This document shows, piece after piece, positions 9,147 through 18,247 of a DNA stretch of 64,000 bases (position 1 is the first letter of the stretch; each line of letters begins with the position of its first letter). Made by a program: the position numbers and the translations under genes. The notes beneath the pieces were generated by a model. That model saw only the letters and a list, made by a program, of their open reading frames with translations, was not told the origin of the DNA and did no database searches. This stretch comes from JBCBCP01 sp039817385 (GTDB lineage: Bacteria; Pseudomonadota; Alphaproteobacteria; Rhodobacterales; Rhodobacteraceae), in contig JBCBVY010000003.1 of the NCBI GenBank assembly GCA_039817385.1, positions 248,001 to 312,000 of the forward strand, in the 5' to 3' direction.

Positions 9147-9855
9147 GAAATCCCGCCTCCGCCATCAGGGCATTTGAACGTGCCTCAACCCTTTGCTCCA
9201 GCCCTGCCATGAAGCTGTCCCGGTCCTGTCCCGGCGCAACACGTGGCAGGAACTCCACCACCGCCAGCCCGGGATGGCGCATAATGCCGGAGCGGGGCCA
9301 GAAGAGGCCCGCATTGGTCGCTGCGGGCACGCAGGGCTGGCCGAGCTGTTCATACAGCACCGCGGTCCCCACTTTGTAGGGCGCCGCCTTGCCGGGGGGC
9401 ACCCGCGTGCCCTGGCTGTAGATGATCAGCTGGCCGGGCTGGGCGCGGCCTGCCTCCACATCGGCGACCATCTTGGCGATTGCGGCGCCGCGCTTGCCGC
9501 GGCTGACCGGCACGCAGCCAAGGCGATAAGCGTAAAGGCCAATTATCGGCGTCCACATCAGCTCGCGCTTCATGATGAATTTGGCGGTCGGCACCGCGCT
9601 AAAGATCATCAGGATGTCGAGGAAGCTTTGGTGCTTGGCCGCGATCACCACCTCATCCGTCGGGATGGGCCCGCGGACTTCGGTGCGGACGCCGAGCATC
9701 CAGCGCGCTGTCCACATCGCGTAAGCCGCCCAGGTTTTGCACGCCACGCGCGCCCCGCGCGGGGAGGCGATGGCCCAAGGCGCAAAGACAATGCCCCAGA
9801 TCAGCATCATCACATAGGCCTGCACCATGTGGACCAGCGACAGCAGCCATTGCAT
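9133..9855 (-). CDS. 1-acyl-sn-glycerol-3-phosphate acyltransferase (PlsC family)
   Basis: A 240-residue membrane-associated acyltransferase that probably adds the second acyl chain in phospholipid synthesis. The start is the ATG (MQWLLSLVHMVQ) whose TGA-overlapping position couples it to ftsX. An N-terminal hydrophobic helix is followed by the catalytic HX4D box (KHQSFLDIL), then VPVSRGKRG and YSQGTRVPPG. The usual Glu of the EGTR motif is Gln here; I recall QGTR as common in alphaproteobacterial members, so this need not mean inactivity. The gene lies in an overlapping operon with ftsEX, linking envelope synthesis with division. Confidence 0.92.
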   Translation of the reverse strand: MQWLLSLVHMVQAYVMMLIWGIVFAPWAIASPRGARVACKTWAAYAMWTARWMLGVRTEVRGPIPTDEVVIAAKHQSFLDILMIFSAVPTAKFIMKRELMWTPIIGLYAYRLGCVPVSRGKRGAAIAKMVADVEAGRAQPGQLIIYSQGTRVPPGKAAPYKVGTAVLYEQLGQPCVPAATNAGLFWPRSGIMRHPGLAVVEFLPRVAPGQDRDSFMAGLEQRVEARSNALMAEAGFHADH

Positions 9856-10760
9856 CAGGTCAGCTCCTCCAAGGTGCGGCGGGCAGCGGTGGCGGTGGCC
9901 AGCAGGGCGACGCAGCCGACAAGCGGCGGGATCAGCAGCGGCGCGGCCCAGCCCCAACCGCTAAGCCGCAAGCCGGTCAGCACGCCCGCCTGCGCACCGC
10001 CCCCAGGCAGCAGAGCCACGGCGGCAAGGCCAAGAAGGGCCCCAGCCCCGGCGCCAAGCAGAGCACGCAGAGTAAAGCGGCGGATGAAAGCCTGCGCGAT
10101 GTAGCGGTCCGTGGCCCCGACGAGGCGCAGCACCGCGATCACCTGCGCGTTCGCGGCCAGCGCGGCCTGCGCGGCCAGGGTGACCATCGCCGCCACCGCC
10201 GCCGCAATCAGCCCGAGCGAGAGCCAGCCCAGAACGCGCAGCCGCGCGGCGGCCCGAACCAGAGGCTCACGCCAGCGGCCGTGATCGTCCAGCACAGCGC
10301 CCGGCACTTCAGCGGCCAGCCGGTTGCGCAGACCCGCGGCATCAAAGCCCCGGTCCGCGAGAGTGACCTCGATGAGCCGCGGCACCGGCAGGCCCTCCAG
10401 CGCGACGCCTTCCCCGAACCACGGGGCCAACAGGGCGGCCTGTTCTTCGTCGCTCAGGGCGCGGGCGGCGTCGACCCCGGCTGTTGTCTCAAGCACACGC
10501 AGGGCGGCGGCGGTCTGCGCCGCGCGCTCCTCGGCGGGGGCCGTGATGCGCAAGGTTGCCGTCTGCGCCAGCTCGTCACCCCAGCGCGCGGCGAGGCGGC
10601 CAGAGGCGAGCGACAAAGCGAGGGCGAAGACGGCAAGGAAGGCCATCGCCGCCGCAGCAAAGAGCGTCAGCTGCGCGGTGAAGCCCGTGGGCGGCACCAC
10701 CCGGTCCGCTTGCCGGTCCCCGCGCAAGAGGCCACGCAGCATGCTCAGATCGAATCTCAC
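9855..10760 (-). CDS. ftsX: cell division ABC transporter permease FtsX-like
   Basis: A 301-residue FtsX-family protein. It has a cytoplasmic N-terminus, a first membrane helix near residues 30-50, a periplasmic domain of about 110 residues, then three helices in the C-terminal half (about 175-200, 225-250, 265-290), the classic FtsX topology. FtsEX couples ATP hydrolysis in the cytoplasm to activation of periplasmic peptidoglycan hydrolases at the septum. It overlaps ftsE by four bases upstream and plsC by one base of ATGA-type overlap downstream. No catalytic motif is expected. Identification rests on topology and the adjacent ftsE. Confidence 0.88.
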   Translation of the reverse strand: MRFDLSMLRGLLRGDRQADRVVPPTGFTAQLTLFAAAAMAFLAVFALALSLASGRLAARWGDELAQTATLRITAPAEERAAQTAAALRVLETTAGVDAARALSDEEQAALLAPWFGEGVALEGLPVPRLIEVTLADRGFDAAGLRNRLAAEVPGAVLDDHGRWREPLVRAAARLRVLGWLSLGLIAAAVAAMVTLAAQAALAANAQVIAVLRLVGATDRYIAQAFIRRFTLRALLGAGAGALLGLAAVALLPGGGAQAGVLTGLRLSGWGWAAPLLIPPLVGCVALLATATAARRTLEELT

Positions 10761-11434
10761 AGGTCGGCCCCCGCCAGCTGGATGCGCCGGTTCGCGATGC
10801 GCAGCACGCGGGCCTGCACCTGCGCCTTGGCCGCGCGGATAAGGCTTAGGTCATGGGTCGCGATCAGGACCGTTTTGCCCATGCGGTTCAGCTCCACCAG
10901 CAGGGTCAGCAGGCGCTGCGACATCTCCCAATCGACATTGCCGGTCGGCTCGTCGGCCAGCAAGACGTCAGGCGACAGGATCACCGCGCGGGCCAAAGCG
11001 GCGCGTTGCCGTTCGCCGCCCGACAGCTCCGGCGGCAGGGCCGCCGCGCGGGGGGTCAGGCCGACCCAGCCCAGCAGATCGTCCAGGTCGCTGCCCGCGA
11101 TATCCGCACCCCGGCCCGACACGGTCAGAGGCAGGGCGACATTGTCGGCGACAGGCAGATGGTCGAGGAACTGCACGTCCTGATGCACCACGCCGACCCG
11201 GCGGCGCACAACGGCAATGTCGTCGCGGCTGAGGCTGCGCACGTCGGCCCCAAAAAGGCGCACGTAACCCGCGGTGGGCAACAGCGCGCCGTAGCAGAGT
11301 TTCAGCAAAGTGGTCTTGCCCGCGCCCGAGGGGCCGGTGAGAAAGTGGAACGAGCCCGCGGCCAGCTTGAGCGACACGTCGCTCAGCAACTCGCCACCGC
11401 CATAGCTATAGGCCACATTGTCCAGCTCGATCAC
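10757..11434 (-). CDS. ftsE: cell division ATP-binding protein FtsE
   Basis: A 225-residue ABC ATPase. Walker A is GPSGAGKT (residues 34-41), the signature is LSGGERQRAALARA, Walker B is VLLADEPTGNVD, and the switch His is in IATHD. It partners FtsX in divisome-linked activation of cell-wall hydrolases. The reading frame is open far upstream across the divergent gene, but the FtsE family begins at VIELDNVAYSYGGG, so I chose the GTG at 11434. It is the first gene of the ftsE-ftsX-plsC-PPOX operon, read from a ~176-bp divergent promoter region shared with the zinc-ribbon gene. Confidence 0.93.
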   Translation of the reverse strand: MIELDNVAYSYGGGELLSDVSLKLAAGSFHFLTGPSGAGKTTLLKLCYGALLPTAGYVRLFGADVRSLSRDDIAVVRRRVGVVHQDVQFLDHLPVADNVALPLTVSGRGADIAGSDLDDLLGWVGLTPRAAALPPELSGGERQRAALARAVILSPDVLLADEPTGNVDWEMSQRLLTLLVELNRMGKTVLIATHDLSLIRAAKAQVQARVLRIANRRIQLAGADL

Positions 11435-11610
11435 GCCTGCCCCCGGCTTGCTTTCCCGGTGTTGTGCCTGAGCCGCAAGCGTTAAGCAATCGGGCAGGGC
11501 CGGGGCGCCGCGGGAAGCTTGTGCTTTTCTGAGACCCGGATGAGGGTTAGGGTGTGCAAAACAAAGACGACGAGGCGAATGATGCGGCAGGCAAGTACGA
11601 GGGACGCGCG

Positions 11611-12462
11611 ATGCGCCTGATCTGTCCCAATTGCGATGCGCAATACGAGGTTCCGGATGATGTGATCCCGGCCGAAGGGCGGGATGTGCAATGCTCAAAC
11701 TGTGGGCAAACCTGGTTTCAGCATCACCCGGACAACCCGCCTGAACCCGAACCAGAGCCGGAGCCAGCGCCCGCCGAGGAGCGCGCGGAAGCCGCGCCGG
11801 AGCCCGAGACGCCGCACAAGTCGCGCGAGATTGACCCGTCCATTGCCGATATCCTGCGCCAGGAGGCGGAACAGGAACAGCAAGCGCGTGCGGCCGAAGC
11901 GCTGGAAAGCCAGCCCGATCTCGGCCTCGATGACATCGCCGAGCCACCCGCGCTGGAGCCTGAGCCTGTGCCTGAACCCGTGGCGCACCAGCCGGACCCG
12001 GAGGACGAGACCGAGCGGCGTTCGCGCGAGGCCCGCGCCCGGATGGCACGGATGCGGGGGGAAGAGCCGGACCCGGAGGTGGAGCCTGCCGCTGCAGTGG
12101 CCGTGACTGCTGCCGCCACGGCAGGCTCGCGGCGTGACCTTTTGCCCGACATCGAAGAGATCAATTCGACCCTGCGCAGCACGGGCGACCGCAAAGGCGC
12201 TGCGGCGCAAAGCGGCGCTCCGGTCGGGGAACCCGTGGTCAAGGCACGCCAACGCAGTTTCCGGCGGGGTTTTGCGACCTCCGTTGTCATCGTCGCTCTG
12301 TTGGTCGCGCTCTATGTCGCCACGCCGCGCCTCATCGCGGCCGTTCCAGCGGCTGAACCGGCGCTGACGGCCTATACCGGGCAGGTGGACGCGCTGCGGC
12401 TTTGGCTCGATGGACGGGTGACAGCGCTGTTGCAGTGGATGGACAGCGCGTCAGGCGCATAA
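11611..12462 (+). CDS. zinc-ribbon (MJ0042-type) single-pass membrane protein
   Basis: A 283-residue protein. Residues 1-35 carry a CxxC...CxxC zinc ribbon (C5, C8, C28, C31: RLICPNCDAQYEVP and QCSNCGQTW). Then comes a long acidic, Pro/Glu-rich disordered region with repeated PEPEPEP-type runs, and one membrane helix near residues 230-250 (SVVIVALLVALYVATPR). GAGGGA precedes the ATG at 11611. Many alphaproteobacteria carry such a gene next to ftsEX; a role in envelope or division control is plausible but not shown. The divergent arrangement with ftsE suggests shared regulation. Confidence 0.85.
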   Translation: MRLICPNCDAQYEVPDDVIPAEGRDVQCSNCGQTWFQHHPDNPPEPEPEPEPAPAEERAEAAPEPETPHKSREIDPSIADILRQEAEQEQQARAAEALESQPDLGLDDIAEPPALEPEPVPEPVAHQPDPEDETERRSREARARMARMRGEEPDPEVEPAAAVAVTAAATAGSRRDLLPDIEEINSTLRSTGDRKGAAAQSGAPVGEPVVKARQRSFRRGFATSVVIVALLVALYVATPRLIAAVPAAEPALTAYTGQVDALRLWLDGRVTALLQWMDSASGA

Positions 12463-12556
12463 GTTGTTGCAACGCCGTGCTCGGTCAGGCGCTTCGCGCC
12501 TTCCTCGCTCTGGATGCGCGCGAAGAGGGCCCGCAGGGACCGACTGAGCGCCCGCC

Positions 12557-15166
12557 TCAGAACCGATCCAGCAGGCGACCCAGGTAATCCAACTCAACCT
12601 CCGGGCGTTCGCCCTCTCCGGCACGGCGACGGATTTCGTCAAGAAGGTCTTGCGCACGGCGGTAGACGTCATCGCCTTGCAGGTAGCCCTGTTCATCCGT
12701 GCCGATGCCGCCGCGTGTGCCCGGGCTGCGCCCCAGCGGATCTTGCGCCTGTGCCTGACGGTCCGCCTCGCTTTGGCCTTGACCCGGCTGCTGCTGTTGT
12801 TGCTGCTGCGCCATCTGTTCGCCCAGCGCGCGCATCCCTTCGCGCAGCGCTTCCATCGCCTGCGCCTGGTTGTCGATGGCGCCCGCGTTATCGCCCTCGC
12901 GCAGGCTGTCCTCGGCCCGGTCCATCGCGCGGCCCGCACGGTCCAGCGCGTCGCGGGCGGCGTCGCCTTCCGGCGTGCCCGCCCCCGGCAGGCTGTCCTG
13001 CTGGCGGCGCAGCTCGTCCCTCAGCGCCTGCTGCCGGTCCGCAAGGGAGCCTTGCCCCTGCCCTTCCTGCTGGCCATCGGCGCGCTGATCTCCGGGGCTG
13101 CCTTGCTGGCCCTGTTGCTGGCCCTGACCTTGCCCCTGCCCCTCCTGCTGGGCATGTTCCTGCCCGCGCCCCTGCCCGCCATCGCGGCCCTGGTTTTGCT
13201 GGGACTGCCCCGCCTGCGCACCCGGATTGAACTGTTCCTGCAAATCGCGGAACGCTTCGTCCGACAGGCCCTGTTGCTCGCGCAGCGTATCGGCGAGGCC
13301 GTCCATCGCCTGCTGGCCTTCTGATTGCCCTTCGCCGCCCTGCTGCTGGGTGACGCGCATGTTCTCCATCATCTGCTGCAGCTCTTCGAGCGCCTGCTGC
13401 GCCTCGGCCATGCGGCCCTGCTCCATCAGCTCCTGAATCCGGTCCATCATCCGTTGCAGGTCGTCTTGCGTCATTTGCGGGCCTTGCGGCTGCTGGCCCC
13501 GTTCGGAGGGATCCTGGTTCTCGCGGTCAAGCTCCGCCTGCCGCGACAGCTGACGCAGGTAGTCTTCGGTTGCGCGGCGCAGGTCTTCCATCAGCTGGGC
13601 GATTTCCTCGTCCGAGGCGCCTTCGCGCATCGCCTGCTCCAGCCGCTCCTGCGCCTCGCGCATCCGCTCCAGTGCGTCGGCAAGATCGCCCTCCTCGATC
13701 TGGATCGCGAGATCCCAGAGGTTGCGGGCGATGTCCTGCTGTTGTTCATCGGTCATGCCATAGGAGGCGAGCGTCTCCATCCGGCGGATCTCGCGGAAAA
13801 GGCGCAGGCGCACAGTTTCCTTGCGGAAGACCTCATCGGGATCGAAGCTGACCGCGCGCAGAATCTGCGCCGCGCGTTTCGCGTTGCTGCGGGACCACAT
13901 CAGGTCGCGCCGCTGCTCGGCGATGGCCGCGGCGAGCGGGTCAAAAAAGCGGCGGCCCGGAAGTGTCATCTCAAACGGGGCGGACAAGCCCTGCTGCTCG
14001 GCCGCATCCAGCACCGACAGCGTCACGGTCACGGGCAGGTTGGCCCAAGGGTGTTCGGAGAAATCCTCGATCAGGTTTTCCTCGAACGCGTCGCGCCCGC
14101 CGGTGAAGGGCATCGGCAGCGGCACCGCCAGCACGGGGCGCGGTTCGGGGTCTGCGGCCAGACCGTGGCGACGGTCCACGCGGGTCAGGTCGATCTCGAA
14201 AACCGCCTCGCCCGCCTCGACGCCGTAATCATCTGTTGCCGTGAACGGCAGCGTCATTTCGCCCAGCGCGGTGGCAGAAGGCGTGTTCAACACCTGCACG
14301 GAGGGCGCGTCGTCGGGGATCAACGCCACGTCCCAGGTGCGCCCGCCCGGCCCGTCGATGGTGATGGTTCCGTCTTGCACCACAACGAAGTCTTGCGCGG
14401 CATCAGAGGCGGCTGGGACGTCGCTCGTCCGGGCCGAGACGGTTTCGGACACGGTCAGCGCACCGACCTCACCGTAAAGGCGCAGCGTGATCAGCGCGCC
14501 CTCGGGCACGCGCAGCGCGCCTTCGGGGATGTCAGCGAGGTAAATGGTGGGCCGGTTCGTGTAGCGTGGGCTTTCGGCCCAGCCTTCCCATGTTGGCCCG
14601 CTCGCCAGCGCCTCGCCCCCCGCGGTCATGTCTGCAACAGAGCCGACGCGCCAGATGGAGCCGAAGATGAGCGCCACAGCAAAAAGCAGCAGCGCCGCGT
14701 AGCGCAGCGCGTAGGGGTCGCGGGCGGAGGTGCGCAAATCGCCCGGAACTGCTTTGGCTGTCGCCGCGCGGTCCAGCATCCGGGCCTTGTGCGCCTTCCA
14801 CACGGCCTCTGCCGCCGGATCGCCCTCGCCAATCGCCTGACTGTCCAGCAGTGCGGTCAGCGGACGTCCGGGCAACGACTCGTCAAGCCGCGCGATGGCC
14901 TCGGTCTTGTTCGGCAGGCGAAAGGTCCGCAGACCGTAGGCCAGCGCCGCAAAGGCGCCCAGCGCGGCGATCACGCCGCCGATCCACACGGCTTCAACCG
15001 CGACCAGGTCCTGCAGGCCCAGCATCAGCGCACCCAGCACCGCAAGGCATATCGCCAGCAATGGCCAGAGCGCCCGGGTCAGCCGTTCGGCAAGAAGCCC
15101 CGCCCATGTGAGGCGCAGCGCGCCGCGTGTCCCGCGCAGGCGGGTGTGGAGATCATCCTTGGTCAT
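12557..15166 (-). CDS. TIGR02302/DUF4175 family membrane protein
   Basis: An 869-residue protein of a conserved alphaproteobacterial family of unknown function. Two membrane helices lie near residues 30-75, and a third near 160-180 (YAALLLFAVALIFGSIW). A large periplasmic domain follows, then a helical region from about 480 onward that becomes very rich in Gln, Gly, Glu and Arg between about 600 and 830. The start ATG at 15166 has GGGAG five bases upstream; an in-frame GTG two codons earlier is less well placed. It lies 16 bp downstream of lysA and is probably cotranscribed. The low-complexity part is coding, not a sequencing artefact, as the frame stays open. Confidence 0.88.
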   Translation of the reverse strand: MTKDDLHTRLRGTRGALRLTWAGLLAERLTRALWPLLAICLAVLGALMLGLQDLVAVEAVWIGGVIAALGAFAALAYGLRTFRLPNKTEAIARLDESLPGRPLTALLDSQAIGEGDPAAEAVWKAHKARMLDRAATAKAVPGDLRTSARDPYALRYAALLLFAVALIFGSIWRVGSVADMTAGGEALASGPTWEGWAESPRYTNRPTIYLADIPEGALRVPEGALITLRLYGEVGALTVSETVSARTSDVPAASDAAQDFVVVQDGTITIDGPGGRTWDVALIPDDAPSVQVLNTPSATALGEMTLPFTATDDYGVEAGEAVFEIDLTRVDRRHGLAADPEPRPVLAVPLPMPFTGGRDAFEENLIEDFSEHPWANLPVTVTLSVLDAAEQQGLSAPFEMTLPGRRFFDPLAAAIAEQRRDLMWSRSNAKRAAQILRAVSFDPDEVFRKETVRLRLFREIRRMETLASYGMTDEQQQDIARNLWDLAIQIEEGDLADALERMREAQERLEQAMREGASDEEIAQLMEDLRRATEDYLRQLSRQAELDRENQDPSERGQQPQGPQMTQDDLQRMMDRIQELMEQGRMAEAQQALEELQQMMENMRVTQQQGGEGQSEGQQAMDGLADTLREQQGLSDEAFRDLQEQFNPGAQAGQSQQNQGRDGGQGRGQEHAQQEGQGQGQGQQQGQQGSPGDQRADGQQEGQGQGSLADRQQALRDELRRQQDSLPGAGTPEGDAARDALDRAGRAMDRAEDSLREGDNAGAIDNQAQAMEALREGMRALGEQMAQQQQQQQPGQGQSEADRQAQAQDPLGRSPGTRGGIGTDEQGYLQGDDVYRRAQDLLDEIRRRAGEGERPEVELDYLGRLLDRF

Positions 15167-15182
15167 GCGCACTCCCGAAGGG

Positions 15183-16451
15183 TCAGAGCCATGTTGGGAT
15201 GGTATCTCGATTTATGATCTCGTCAAAGGTCGGGCGTGCGCGGATCACCGCGTATTGATCGCCGTGCACCAAAACCTCCGGAATAAGAGGCCGTGTGTTG
15301 TACTCGCTGGACATCACGGCGCCATAAGCCCCGGCGGAGCGGAAGGCGACGAGGTCGCCCGCGCCAAGCGCGGGCATCATGCGCTGTTTGGCAAAGGTAT
15401 CCCCCGATTCGCAGACCGGGCCGACCACGTCGTAAGGGGTCTGTTCGGCGCCGGGTGCAGGCTCCATGATGGGCACGATGTCGTGATGCGCCTCGTACAT
15501 CGCGGGGCGGATCAGGTCGTTCATGGCCCCGTCGAGGATCAGGAAATCGCGCCCTTCGCCGGATTTGACGTAGATGACCTTTGACACCATCAGCCCCGCA
15601 TTGCCCGCGATCAGGCGCCCCGGCTCGATCTCGATCTCGCAGCCGAGATGGCCAACCGTGCGTTCAATCAGCGCGCCATAGTCAGTGGGCAGCGGCGGGG
15701 TCTCATTCGAGCGGGTATAGGGTATACCCAGCCCGCCACCGAGGTCGAGGCGACGGATGTCGTGGCCATCGGCGCGCAGGGTTTCGGTCAGCTCTGCAAC
15801 CTTGCGGTAGGCGAGCTCGTACGGGGCCAGTTCGGTCAGCTGAGAGCCGATATGCACGTCTATGCCCACCACTTGGAGGCTTGGGAGCGCAGCCGCCATC
15901 GCATAAACCTCGCGGGCGCGGGCAATGGGGATGCCGAACTTGTTCTCGGACTTGCCGGTGGCGATCTTGGCATGGGTCTTGGCGTCGACGTCCGGGTTGA
16001 TGCGGATGGTGATGGGCGCGGTCTTGCCCATCTCGCGCGCGACAGCCGACAGCACCTGCATCTCCGGCTCGCTCTCGACGTTGAACTGGCGGATGCCGCC
16101 ACGCAGGGCTTGGCGGATTTCATCCGCGGTTTTGCCCACGCCGGAAAAAACGATCTTGTCCCCCGGCACGCCCGCGGCTTTCGCCCGCGCATATTCCCCG
16201 CCTGACACCACATCCATGCCCGCACCCGCCTGCGCGAGCGTCTTGAGGATCGCCTGGTTGGAGGCGGCCTTCATCGCGTAGCAGATCAGGTGGTCCTTGG
16301 CCCAGCCCAGCGCCTCGTCCAGCACCTGGTAGTGCCGCAAAAGCGTGGCGGTGGAGTAGACGTAGAACGGCGTGCCGACCGCCGCTGCGATCTCGGGCAG
16401 GGGCACGTCCTCGGCGTGCAGAACGCCGTTTTGGTAGGTGAAATGGTCCAT
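15183..16451 (-). CDS. lysA: diaminopimelate decarboxylase
   Basis: A 422-residue PLP enzyme that converts meso-diaminopimelate to L-lysine, the last step of lysine synthesis. The PLP lysine is in CYAMKAASN, and the barrel motifs DVHIGSQL, LDLGGGLGIPY and EPGRLIAGNAG are clear. The C-terminal active-site motif GPVCESGDTFA supplies the conserved Cys-Glu-Ser. I chose MDHFTYQNG as start, since the 12 upstream codons of open frame have no family support. It is followed closely by the TIGR02302 gene and preceded by the palindrome at 16501. Confidence 0.97.
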   Translation of the reverse strand: MDHFTYQNGVLHAEDVPLPEIAAAVGTPFYVYSTATLLRHYQVLDEALGWAKDHLICYAMKAASNQAILKTLAQAGAGMDVVSGGEYARAKAAGVPGDKIVFSGVGKTADEIRQALRGGIRQFNVESEPEMQVLSAVAREMGKTAPITIRINPDVDAKTHAKIATGKSENKFGIPIARAREVYAMAAALPSLQVVGIDVHIGSQLTELAPYELAYRKVAELTETLRADGHDIRRLDLGGGLGIPYTRSNETPPLPTDYGALIERTVGHLGCEIEIEPGRLIAGNAGLMVSKVIYVKSGEGRDFLILDGAMNDLIRPAMYEAHHDIVPIMEPAPGAEQTPYDVVGPVCESGDTFAKQRMMPALGAGDLVAFRSAGAYGAVMSSEYNTRPLIPEVLVHGDQYAVIRARPTFDEIINRDTIPTWL

Positions 16452-16500
16452 GACGGCGCAGGTAGAGCAGTGGGGGGGCCAGTGCAATGCGGCGAGGTGC

Positions 16501-16524
16501 GATGGGCAGGATTGCCCATCCTAC
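16501..16524. repeat. dispersed palindrome (GGATGGGCAA type), copy 2
   Basis: GATGGGCA arms (16501-16508 and 16513-16520) around GGAT, followed by CTAC, lie between the stop of the ATP-grasp gene and the start of lysA. It is a degenerate relative of the perfect element at 5280-5307 and of 52353-52376. Confidence 0.8.
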
Positions 16525-16527
16525 GCC

Positions 16528-17718
16528 TTACCGCACCTTGCGCCCCTTCGCCCGCTCGCGCGCCTTAAAGGTCGCAACCTTGCCGTCGAGGATCGCGCGG
16601 CTTTGCGCGGCGGCGGCGTCAAGCTGGGGGGCGAGGTCCCCATTCAGGATGCCGCGGCCCGTCGCCAGCTGGTAAAGCGCATGGAACGGGTTGTCGTTGC
16701 ATTCGATGATCACCGGGCCATCCGCACCCACGGCAATGTCCCAGCCGACGATGCCAAATTCGGGGAACAGCATGTGGCCCTCGGTTGCGACCTTCTGAAT
16801 GGCGTCCCAATGCGGCACTTCCAGCCCGGCAAAGGGGATGTTCGAAACCGGGTGCGCGTCCAGCCATTCCGCGGCCAGCCCGGTACCCTTCTTGCAGCGT
16901 ATGACGCTGCCGTCCTGCACTTCGGCCACCATAGACCCCGCTTGCCAGAAATTGTCGGACATGGCGGAGGGTGAGGGGACTTTCCAAACGGTGTAAAGCG
17001 GGCGCGCGCCGTTCGCATCTCGGATGGTGACCACGCGCATCGTGCCCACGGCAGGGCCGGTCACAGCGGTCAGGGCCGGGTGCTGGGCCACGGCTGATTG
17101 CAGGATGAAGCCTTCCGGGTAATCCTCCACCACCTCGGCGGCAAAACCATTGAGGTCAACGCTGCGGCCATTGCCCAGGGTCAGCGTCTCCCCATCCCGC
17201 CCCGTGATCAATGCAGAGCCGACCGAGGCTGCCCCTTCGCAGGGTTTGACAAAGAGGGGGTAGGCCGCGTCCGATTTGAGGAAGTTCTCCACCGCCGCCG
17301 CGCCCCGCAGGGTGCGCAGGGAGCCAAAATGGCGCGTGCGGTGCACCACGGCCTGAGTCTGCGTTGTCGGCAGACCCAGCTGCTGCAAAAGCGCGGTATA
17401 CATCACCTTGTCACGCAGAAAGGCGCGCGTTTCCGTCAGCTTGGGCGGCGAGAGGCGCTGGTTGATCTCAAAGCTGCCGATGCGGCCGACATAGGTCTTT
17501 TTCTCGTCCATCGGCATCGCCGGGTCAAAGACGCCCGTGGCGTGGTATTCATGGCTGTCCAGCTTTCCCGCGCCGCGCTTCAGCGTCCACATCTCGCGCA
17601 TTTGCCGGAAGGGAGAGACGCCATGCTGCTTTGCCACCTCGACCATCGTCTGCGCGGCGACGGGCGCGGGATCGCGGGGCGCGGCAAGGAGCGCTTTGGC
17701 GGGGAGGGCCTGGTCCAT
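16528..17718 (-). CDS. sugar-transfer-associated ATP-grasp family protein
   Basis: A 396-residue protein matching the ATPgrasp_ST family as I know it. Visible ATP-grasp features are the nucleotide-binding Lys context YPLFVKPCEGAASVGS, the segment VVEDYPEGFILQSAVAQHP, and a metal-binding end at GWDIAVGADGPVIIECNDNPFHALYQ. Such proteins are usually found near glycan or polysaccharide genes and form amide or related bonds on an unknown substrate. No glycosyltransferase is nearby here. The start at 17718 (MDQALPAKALLA) is the first ATG of the frame with a plausible upstream purine stretch. Confidence 0.8.
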   Translation of the reverse strand: MDQALPAKALLAAPRDPAPVAAQTMVEVAKQHGVSPFRQMREMWTLKRGAGKLDSHEYHATGVFDPAMPMDEKKTYVGRIGSFEINQRLSPPKLTETRAFLRDKVMYTALLQQLGLPTTQTQAVVHRTRHFGSLRTLRGAAAVENFLKSDAAYPLFVKPCEGAASVGSALITGRDGETLTLGNGRSVDLNGFAAEVVEDYPEGFILQSAVAQHPALTAVTGPAVGTMRVVTIRDANGARPLYTVWKVPSPSAMSDNFWQAGSMVAEVQDGSVIRCKKGTGLAAEWLDAHPVSNIPFAGLEVPHWDAIQKVATEGHMLFPEFGIVGWDIAVGADGPVIIECNDNPFHALYQLATGRGILNGDLAPQLDAAAAQSRAILDGKVATFKARERAKGRKVR

Positions 17719-17810
17719 TGGTTGTTTCTCCGTGCAGGTTTGTTTCGCTTTGTGGGGGGTATTGCACGGGAATTTGGCAACAATGGGGCGACACTGCGTG
17801 TTGCAACGCC

Positions 17811-17868
17811 GGGGGCGAGGGGCCAGCCCCTCGCGCTCCCCGGAATATTTTTGGCCAGAAGAAGGAAG
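17811..17868. repeat. dispersed Rhodobacterales-type intergenic repeat
   Basis: A hairpin with arms GCGAGGGG (17815-17822) and CCCCTCGC (17827-17834) is followed by CCCCGGAATATTTTTGGCCA and AGAAGAAGGAAGG. The TATTT-TGGCCA-GAAG core recurs at 43914-43949 and more divergently at 31860-31895 and 32016-32051, so it is a dispersed repeat. Here it occupies the gap between the DUF2834 and ATP-grasp genes. Confidence 0.75.
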
Positions 17869-17883
17869 GCGCAGTGCGCGAGG

Positions 17884-18201
17884 TCAGCGGACCGGGGCGC
17901 TGCGCAGGAAGAGGTAGAGCGGCAGGCCGCAGCTGACGCCGATGCAGAAGGTGGCGGGGATGGCGATCAGGGCGATCCAGTTTCGGCGCGTGGCGACCTC
18001 CGCGATGATCCAGATGGTGAGCGCGGCAGCCGCGACGGTCAGGTCCCAGACAAGGCCCGATGTCGCGTCATTTACGTGCCATGCGTCGACCATCGCCATG
18101 ATCGACCAGCCGTTTTCCTGAAACCAGCTGACGAAATAGTACATCGGGTGGATCGTGCCCCAGATGGCGAGGGCAAGGTACAAGATGCGCAGGGGGGACA
18201 T
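17884..18201 (-). CDS. DUF2834 family small membrane protein
   Basis: A 105-residue protein with three hydrophobic helices (about residues 3-22, 50-70, 78-98). It contains the family-like stretch LAIWGTIHPMYYFVSWFQENG and the WHVNDATSGLVWDL segment, which I associate with DUF2834. Function is unknown. I chose the ATG at 18201 because GGAG lies six bases upstream. An ATG ten codons earlier has no ribosome-binding site. It sits between a GST-like gene and the ATP-grasp gene in the same direction. Confidence 0.75.
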   Translation of the reverse strand: MSPLRILYLALAIWGTIHPMYYFVSWFQENGWSIMAMVDAWHVNDATSGLVWDLTVAAAALTIWIIAEVATRRNWIALIAIPATFCIGVSCGLPLYLFLRSAPVR

Positions 18202-18247
18202 GGGATGCTCCGGAGTGGTGTCTGCGTTCATATGGCGCGCGGGCCGC

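Noticed and set aside
9133..9855. Inactive PlsC because EGTR is QGTR
   Set aside because: The HX4D catalytic box is intact, and I recall QGTR as common in alphaproteobacterial members, so loss of function is not supported.
12557..15166. Frameshift or assembly error in the Gln-rich part
   Set aside because: The frame stays open to a proper stop and the low-complexity helical tail is, as I recall, normal for this family.
13325..15217. A 630-codon open frame on the + strand
   Set aside because: It is antisense to the TIGR02302 gene, has a His/Arg/Gly-rich composition typical of high-G+C shadow frames, and shows no domain.
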